Position numbers and translations under genes: made by a program. From the NCBI GenBank assembly GCA_021399435.1, contig JAJTUP010000055.1, positions 248,001 through 312,000 on the forward strand: DNA of 64,000 bases, read 5' to 3'. The DNA is from Diaporthe sp. PMI_573 (Eukaryota > Ascomycota > Sordariomycetes > Diaporthales > Diaporthaceae). The notes under the pieces were generated by a model. It did not search any database. It saw only the letters and a program-made list of their open reading frames with translations, and had not been told where the DNA came from. The first letter of the stretch is position 1. Every line of letters begins with the position of its first letter. Below are positions 58,754 to 64,000 of this stretch, piece after piece.

Positions 58754-58762
58754 TTATCAGAT
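58754..58762 (-). promoter_or_regulatory. SreA-type GATA site (ATCTGATAA), possible SREA autoregulation
   Basis: The plus strand reads TTATCAGAT, the exact complement of ATCTGATAA, which matches the ATCWGATAA consensus known for SreA/Sre1 binding. It lies 1.8 kb upstream of the SREA start. About one such match is expected by chance in 64 kb, so it is only suggestive. Confidence 0.25.
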
Positions 58763-60362
58763 CCCCGGAGGACCCAGCTGACCGAGTGGCCTCCTGGCTT
58801 GCTGCAGTGGCAAGGCGGGGCGAGAGGCCAGTCTCTCGGGTGCCCAGGCAGTGAGCGCAGTCTACAACCCGTGTACATGTAATATTACTCTATGTGTGCG
58901 ACAGATTGCGACGCTCTCACCGGCACGTCACCAGGACGCCCTGATTGGTCTCGGCTCTCCTGGCAGACTACCACCTTGATTTGTAGAAGGCTGCAGGTGC
59001 AGGTGCTGGTGGCCACCACGTTGGCCGTTGTGATCATCTGTACAGGCCATGTACAATACTATACCTAACCTGCACGGCCTCTCCCTGGCATTGCGATCCA
59101 GCGGTGCAGGCTACACGTCATGTGCTAGCGTTGCAGCACTTTCCTCCAGACTATCCGCTATTATGGATCCCGGCCAGTTCGACTTTGCAGTAGTTGCAGC
59201 CTTGCTGAGGTGTGGAAACGGCAAAGTCAGGAGGAAAAGGGAAAAAGTAAAAAGTGACACTCCTCGCTAGTGCTTCCCATGTCCGCGTATCCAATAATTA
59301 TGCAATCACCCCGGAGTATCCGAACTGGCCGGCGGCCCCCAATGCAAGTCATTCAATCTCCGCCTCCTGAGGGGACCCAGGTCGCCAAGCTTTTTATCAA
59401 CGCAGATGGATCCTGATAATCGAATTAGCTCCAAGATCAGTCGAGGCTCTACCCGGTCAGGGGTGCCTGACCGGTGGGGGGGGGCGCCGCCCGGGTGAGT
59501 GCGCACAGCTGCATACGCAGTAGTCGCCTCTCGATGCGCCTCTGAACATATTGTAGTTGTAAACAAAGACCACGAATACTCTTACCTACTTTCCGCTTAT
59601 TAGATACCAAAGTACACTTCGAGATGCTAGGAGAGACCGTCCACGTGGGCAGGCAAAGTCGTTGTACCGCAGCATCTTGCAGAACAACACATCACCCCGA
59701 CGGCCTTGACGTGCGCTGGCCCACGAGAGGTTGGCCTACAGATGATCAAGTCATCACCGTCCTTTGGGATCCATAAGCTGCACTGTGACCTGCCGAGTCT
59801 AGTTGGCGAGGCTGGCCAGCTGGGTGCCCTGCATAGGTATCAGATCCACAGGGCGGGGCAGGACCCTGATTCTTGCCCGTCTTGCGCCTCAGACTTCTGC
59901 AAACACTTCACTCGGCCTGCACGCCTAGTCGATGACGGTAGAATCGTTCCACGGACGTCCGATTCGACATGTGCCAGAAACTTTGCATTTGAGTCACGTC
60001 GCGCCGCCGTCTTGTTTTCGGTGAATGACTCCATACCAAGAGCGTCGGAAAAGGGTAACGCCCTTTCGTGTTGATGATATGGGGCAACTCCTTTTTGGAT
60101 CATCTTCTGGAGACAGGCCGTGAAATGAATACTGTACAGGTGCCATCTCAAACGGCATACTGTCCGCCAAAATATGATGGCCTATCTCTGTCTCCAGTCC
60201 AGCCTCTGCAACCCTTGATGGGCGCGAACCATGATCCGTTTCAGTCAATGCCAACTGAACCTTCTCGCCCGAAAAAAAAAAGAGAAAGGTCCCTGCAATG
60301 GATAGTGCGCGAACCCCGGCAATTCACAGCCAAAGACTGAAGTTGGCCGGAAAGCGTCAGGT

Positions 60363-61876
60363 TCAAAGATCATCATCGGACTCTTCCACCCTCGCCGCAG
60401 GGAAATTCCAACGGTGTGCGGAAAGCGCATCTTTCGCTAAGTGGATTGGGATAGCAATTGACAGTGTGCAGTTCAGCCAATCGTTCCTCCTCGACATGTC
60501 GATGCTCCTTAGAGGGTACGGATTGGTCAACTCTTCGACTGGAATCTCCGTGTCGAGTGCCCAAATTTGCACAGTGTGCTGAATGATTATAAAAGCGAAC
60601 ATTACCCGTGGGAAGTGCTCGACTCCTCGTTGCTCCCACCGATTGCGATATTTCTCCACGCCTTGTCGGCAGAATTGCATTGCCTCATCATGTACCCTTT
60701 CCTTGAGTTGATCCTCTTCAAGACCGGCAAATTGTAGGGTCGGGAACTTTACAATCAGTATGGGACTGGAATAGCCACAGGAGCCAAGTAGCTTGGCATC
60801 TTTCTCGACCGACGCGTTGTACCTCAGGACTTCCTTGCTGATCAGATCAGCAATCTTGTCGCGGAGACCATCTTTTCTGTAAGCGCAGATGCGAATCTGT
60901 AGCTCGAAAAGGTTCCGCAGTGCTCGCGTGACTATCGCATGCGTGTTAGCTCCTGCAACCTGGAAATTGATACGTAGAGCTACAAACCTCTGAATTGGTT
61001 CGACTCGGCTCTGATGAGGGTTTCCTTCTCTTTCAGAGGCGAGAACAGCCCGCTCAAGTAGGGGTGATCAACAAGATCACACTTCCAGGAGTTCGGAAAC
61101 AAGGAGTAATAGCCGCAAAGCGCCATGAGCTTGTGGGCGTGTGCAGCATCCCTCGGCCAGTCTCTAATACCAGCCACCCTGGTCCTCTCCAATCGGTACC
61201 AGTCGAGACTTTGACTGTCAACATCGTACTCGTCCTGAAAGTCCTCTTCAGATTCGTAGTAGTCGTCGAGGTTGGTGGGAGGATAAAGGTAATCGGAGTC
61301 GGACTCATCATTGTCCCCATCCTCGTTGACATACCCATCCTCGTCTTCTTCTTCGCTACTACCGCGGTGCTGGGCCCGACTGGTGCCACCACGAAGGCTG
61401 GGCGAGGCGCTGTTCTTGTCCGAAATCTCATCATCGACCTCTATGCTCTGAATGGGTTCGTCCATGTCGCCAAGATCGCCCTTCGTAGAATTGCCTCCAT
61501 GTGAATGTGGCAAAGCACCCTCGAACTCGTCCTCTTCAGCAGACTCCTCTTCCGAGTCGGGGGCTACGCCGTATTCATAGTCGTCGTCGCGAGCGCTGAA
61601 TGAATAAGCGAATGAATCTTCTTGGTTTTCTTGCTTAATCGCACGCTCGACTTCAAGTCTGATCTGCTGCTCAGGGCCGTCGTCGTCGATTGAAGGGCTT
61701 TTAGGCACACGTGCTGTTGGGCCTGAATGGACTGGTCCTGAGCTTTCAGCAGGCGATGAAGCGGCGCGACGTCGCACTGAGGGTGACTTGGAGACTCGTC
61801 CTGTCCAAACTCGATGAAGTCTGCTTCCAACTGTCCTCGCGAGCCGAGCCGAGAAATTGTGTGTGAATGAAGGCAT
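60363..61876 (-). CDS. Acidic protein of unknown function
   Basis: The exons are 60988-61876 and 60363-60931 (56-bp intron, GTTTGT donor, branch GAGCTAAC), giving 485 residues. Residues 1-75 are basic and Ser-rich (MPSFTHNFSARLARTVGSRL), possibly a mitochondrial or nuclear-type N-terminus. Residues about 75-235 are disordered and extremely acidic, with long Glu/Asp/Ser runs. From about 230 the protein is globular: WYRLERTRVAGIRDWPRDAA, MALCGYYSLFPNSWKCD, then across the intron NQFRVTRALRNLFELQIRIC and, near the end, IIIQHTVQIWALDTEIPVE. That hydrophobic, Trp-containing piece could be the core of a conserved fungal domain. I recognise no family. The start is the first in-frame ATG, preceded by a TTTC-repeat leader. 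Confidence 0.78.
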
Positions 61877-61920
61877 TGCGACGGAAGTGGGAGTAGTTGA
61901 GGGATGCAATGAATGAATGA

Positions 61921-61951
<31 letters not shown>

Positions 61952-62718
61952 TCTTTGAGGTTCGAGTGCTGGGGACGAAACGAAAGAAAACCCCAGGTTG
62001 AACGAGACGACGAGGGTGAAAACGTGGTGATTCGTTGTGGCAAGATGTTTTCAACCCAAACCAAACGAAACGAGGCATGTATTTTTGACAATGGAGAGAG
62101 CGTTCATTGTGTTTCTTCATCCCCGATTCGTCTTCCCCTTCCCACTTTCCACCGGCAGCGACGGTCCTGAAGGCAGCCTAGGAGCATGGCAGTGAACGAA
62201 AGTGGGAGTGAAGCGTCAGAAGCAGCGGACCGCCCTGAAAACAGCAGTGACGGTGTTTTGCCGATAAAGGAGCGGTCGGTTCAGATGTGGTTCAGGAAGT
62301 GGGCCGCTTCCGGTAACTGCTCTGGTGCCGTTGGAGTCGTTCGCAGCGGAACGGCCAGAACGGGCGACTACGGTCCCTGCGTCTTGCCTGCACGCCTGGG
62401 GACGACCTGCCCAGGAGGCCGGCAGACCCACCCCGCAGGGATCAGGGTACCTAGGTCCCACCTGCCCACCTGCAACCTCTTTCCATCCAAAGCCCAACTT
62501 TGCTGCCGCGATCTGACGCGCCAGACACAACGACTTCAGCCTCCTTTCCTTTTTTCACAGTCGCATTCGCTCTCAACACCGCGTCTTGACCACATTACCC
62601 TCTTAACCACAACTCCGCTTGGAGACCATCGTTGCAGATTCCAATCTCCTCTCTCAGCCCTTTCGCGGGAATCAACAATGAGCCTACTTGCTCCAATCTC
62701 ACGCCAAACCTAGTCACA
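61877..62718. promoter_or_regulatory. Divergent promoter region with GAAA repeat
   Basis: This 842-bp spacer separates two genes transcribed outwards. A (GAAA)n/(GAAT)n tract (61910-61951) lies 34 bases from the minus-strand ATG and is therefore a pyrimidine (TTTC) tract in that leader. The right side (62530-62718) is C/T-rich and ends in TAGTCACA directly before the Acinus-like ATG. I see no other gene. Confidence 0.5.
61910..61951. repeat. GAAA tetranucleotide microsatellite
   Basis: The tract has three GAAT-like units, then eight or so GAAA units. It sits in the leader of the acidic-protein gene. Confidence 0.9.
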
Positions 62719-64000
62719 ATGTCTACGATCGACTGGGCCACTCTAAAGGTCGTCGACCTAAAAGCGGAGTTGCAAAACAGAAGTCTATCAACCAAGGGCG
62801 TCAAGGCCGATCTCGTTAAACGCTTGGAGGAAGCTGACGCTGACGCTGACGCTGACGCTACCGCCGCCGCTACCGCCACCGAAGACCAGGAGCCAGCGGT
62901 ATCTCCTAATGGAGACATTGCGAGGCCGGCTGATGATGCGCCGCAAGGAGAAGATGCCGGGGCGCAGCACGCCAGCGAGGAAAACTCGCCCGCGATCGAA
63001 GGTGTCGATGTCAACATGACTGACGATGCGCCAAACATCATTGCGACACAGTCTGAGAGCGCCATTGCAGAGCCTGACGTGCATGACCCTGCCGCGACGG
63101 AACCTGCTGAAACTCAGCCTGACACCAACAACACATCCTTGCCGCCTTCCGTGCCAGCTCACGATGCCTCTCTCGACTTGCAAAAGCGTAAACGCCGGTC
63201 TTCCACACCGCCCCCTTCCACGAAGCGGGCCAAACAGGAGGAAGAACTGCATGCTGAGCAACAGGAGGATGTTGTTGATTATGAGACGGGTGATCTGTCT
63301 GGCAGTCCGGAAAAGAAACCTCTCAAAGGCAGCGCAGAAACACATAGGCTGGAAGAGACGGGCGTGGTCGAGGCCGAGAGTAATTCTGTTGCAGAACCTG
63401 CAGCTGTTCCCGCACAAAACGCTGCTGAGGTCGGCGGGAAGGAGGCTGGTTTGGCCAATGCGACTGCAACAGAGTCCTCAGAGGCGCGTCCAGTACCGCA
63501 ATCATCAGGGCAGAACCCAGGATTGAATGTGAGTGGCGAGGATGCTTTCATGAGGAGAGTAGCCATAGGAAGGCACTCTGAAGCACCGTCGCAGACATCG
63601 CAACCATCTCACCATCCGCGTGAGGACCGATCCGAGATGAATCAACAACCAAGCAGAGAGTCCGCAGACCCGGACGTCGGGCACTCGCCCCCTTCGACCC
63701 ACCCAGCGACCTCAGCCCTGTACATTCGGGAGCTGATGCGACCCTTGAGGACTGAGGCGGTTGAGGAATACATCGTCGACTTGGTAACACCACACGGCAG
63801 CCACCGTGATCCCAGCCTCATCGAGGACTTCTATCTCGACCAAATTCGTACGCATGCATTCGTCAAGCTTGCCTCGGTCTCGGCCGCTCAACGTGTTCGT
63901 GCTGCAATGCATGCCCAAGTTTGGCCGAACGAGCGGAACAGGAAGCCTCTCTGGGTAGATTTCATCCCGCCCGACAGCATGAGGGAATGGATTGACCAAG
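62719..64000 (+). CDS. Acinus-like SAP and RRM domain protein, 3' end outside the window
   Basis: This nuclear protein resembles Acinus, which links RNPS1 and SAP18 in the ASAP complex at the exon-junction complex and chromatin. The frame is open without a visible intron from ATG 62719 to the right edge, 427 residues so far. Residues 6-37 form a SAP domain (LKVVDLKAELQNRSLSTKG, then VKADLVKRLEEAD) that binds DNA. A run of four Ala-Asp pairs, encoded by (GCTGAC)4, and a long acidic/Ala-rich disordered region follow, with a basic KRKRRSSTPPPSTKRAK nuclear signal. At about 335-427 an RRM-like fold appears: SALYIRELMRPLRTEAVEEY, FYLDQIRTHAFVKLASVSAA and HAQVWPNERNRKPLWVDF, closely parallel to the Acinus RRM (L-x-I-x-x-L-x-R-P and FWIDKIKSH-type segments). 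The expected C-terminal RNPS1/SAP18-binding motif would lie beyond the window. Confidence 0.86.
   Translation, partial: MSTIDWATLKVVDLKAELQNRSLSTKGVKADLVKRLEEADADADADATAAATATEDQEPAVSPNGDIARPADDAPQGEDAGAQHASEENSPAIEGVDVNMTDDAPNIIATQSESAIAEPDVHDPAATEPAETQPDTNNTSLPPSVPAHDASLDLQKRKRRSSTPPPSTKRAKQEEELHAEQQEDVVDYETGDLSGSPEKKPLKGSAETHRLEETGVVEAESNSVAEPAAVPAQNAAEVGGKEAGLANATATESSEARPVPQSSGQNPGLNVSGEDAFMRRVAIGRHSEAPSQTSQPSHHPREDRSEMNQQPSRESADPDVGHSPPSTHPATSALYIRELMRPLRTEAVEEYIVDLVTPHGSHRDPSLIEDFYLDQIRTHAFVKLASVSAAQRVRAAMHAQVWPNERNRKPLWVDFIPPDSMREWIDQ

Larger units (their letters stand above)
56980..60362. other. Intergenic, SREA upstream region
   Basis: I see no supported gene in 3.4 kb. It is full of simple sequence: GGT repeats (57764-57782), a T run followed by a G run (58241-58266) and GACA repeats (58392-58416). 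One perfect match to the SreA-type site ATCWGATAA is on the minus strand at 58754-58762. The right end is the 3' region of the acidic-protein gene. Confidence 0.5.

Overview
This window is nuclear DNA of a filamentous ascomycete, most likely a Sordariomycete. The evidence is: many short introns (about 50-160 bp) with GTRNGT donors and CTAAC/CTGAC branch sites; GC-rich coding sequence; a fungal SREA-type double-GATA regulator; and an arginine attenuator peptide uORF in front of the arginine-specific carbamoyl-phosphate synthase small-subunit gene. The genus cannot be fixed from the sequence alone.

Layout. 1-2406 (-): N-terminal two thirds of a PMS1-type MutL mismatch-repair protein, running off the left edge; then a small uncertain gene (3335-3766, -). 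5662-9247 (+): BST1/PGAP1 GPI-inositol deacylase. 10325-12245 (+): Clr2-family silencing protein. 13810-15062 (-): unknown protein with three repeated four-CxxC-like cysteine modules. 15.1-21.0 kb: almost 6 kb with no gene I can recognise. 21014-24515 (+): F-box/WD-like protein with two ubiquitin-interacting motifs, convergent with an HSL-type esterase (25912-27094, -). 27.1-33.7 kb: a second gene-poor stretch, with only a weak candidate around 29.2-30.2 kb. 33715-35211 (+): single-pass membrane protein with a disordered tail. 36133-38811 (-): TAH18 diflavin reductase. 41536-42880 (+): SBP1-like RRM-RGG-RRM protein. 44092-45422 (+): Gcs1-type ArfGAP. 45941-46884 (+): ETF beta subunit. 48294-50242 (+): arginine attenuator peptide uORF plus CPA1. 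51113-52514 (+): 2-oxoglutarate/Fe(II) oxygenase. 53111-53973 (+): TVP15-like Golgi membrane protein. 55137-56979 (-): SREA iron regulator. 60363-61876 (-): acidic protein of unknown function, divergent from an Acinus-like SAP/RRM protein (62719-right edge, +).

The genes are a typical euchromatic mixture, mainly housekeeping, and not one pathway. Two iron-linked genes (TAH18 in cytosolic Fe-S assembly and SREA in iron homeostasis) and two Golgi-traffic genes (GCS1, TVP15) lie in the right half, but nothing in the sequence ties them into a unit. The most informative regulatory structure is the CPA1 leader. There the 24-codon attenuator uORF is split by two introns, and the second intron is a multiple of three with no stop, so splicing itself could switch the stalling peptide on or off. 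I did not find a convincing previously undescribed multi-gene system. All exon junctions below were assigned by eye from reading frame, splice consensus and family conservation.
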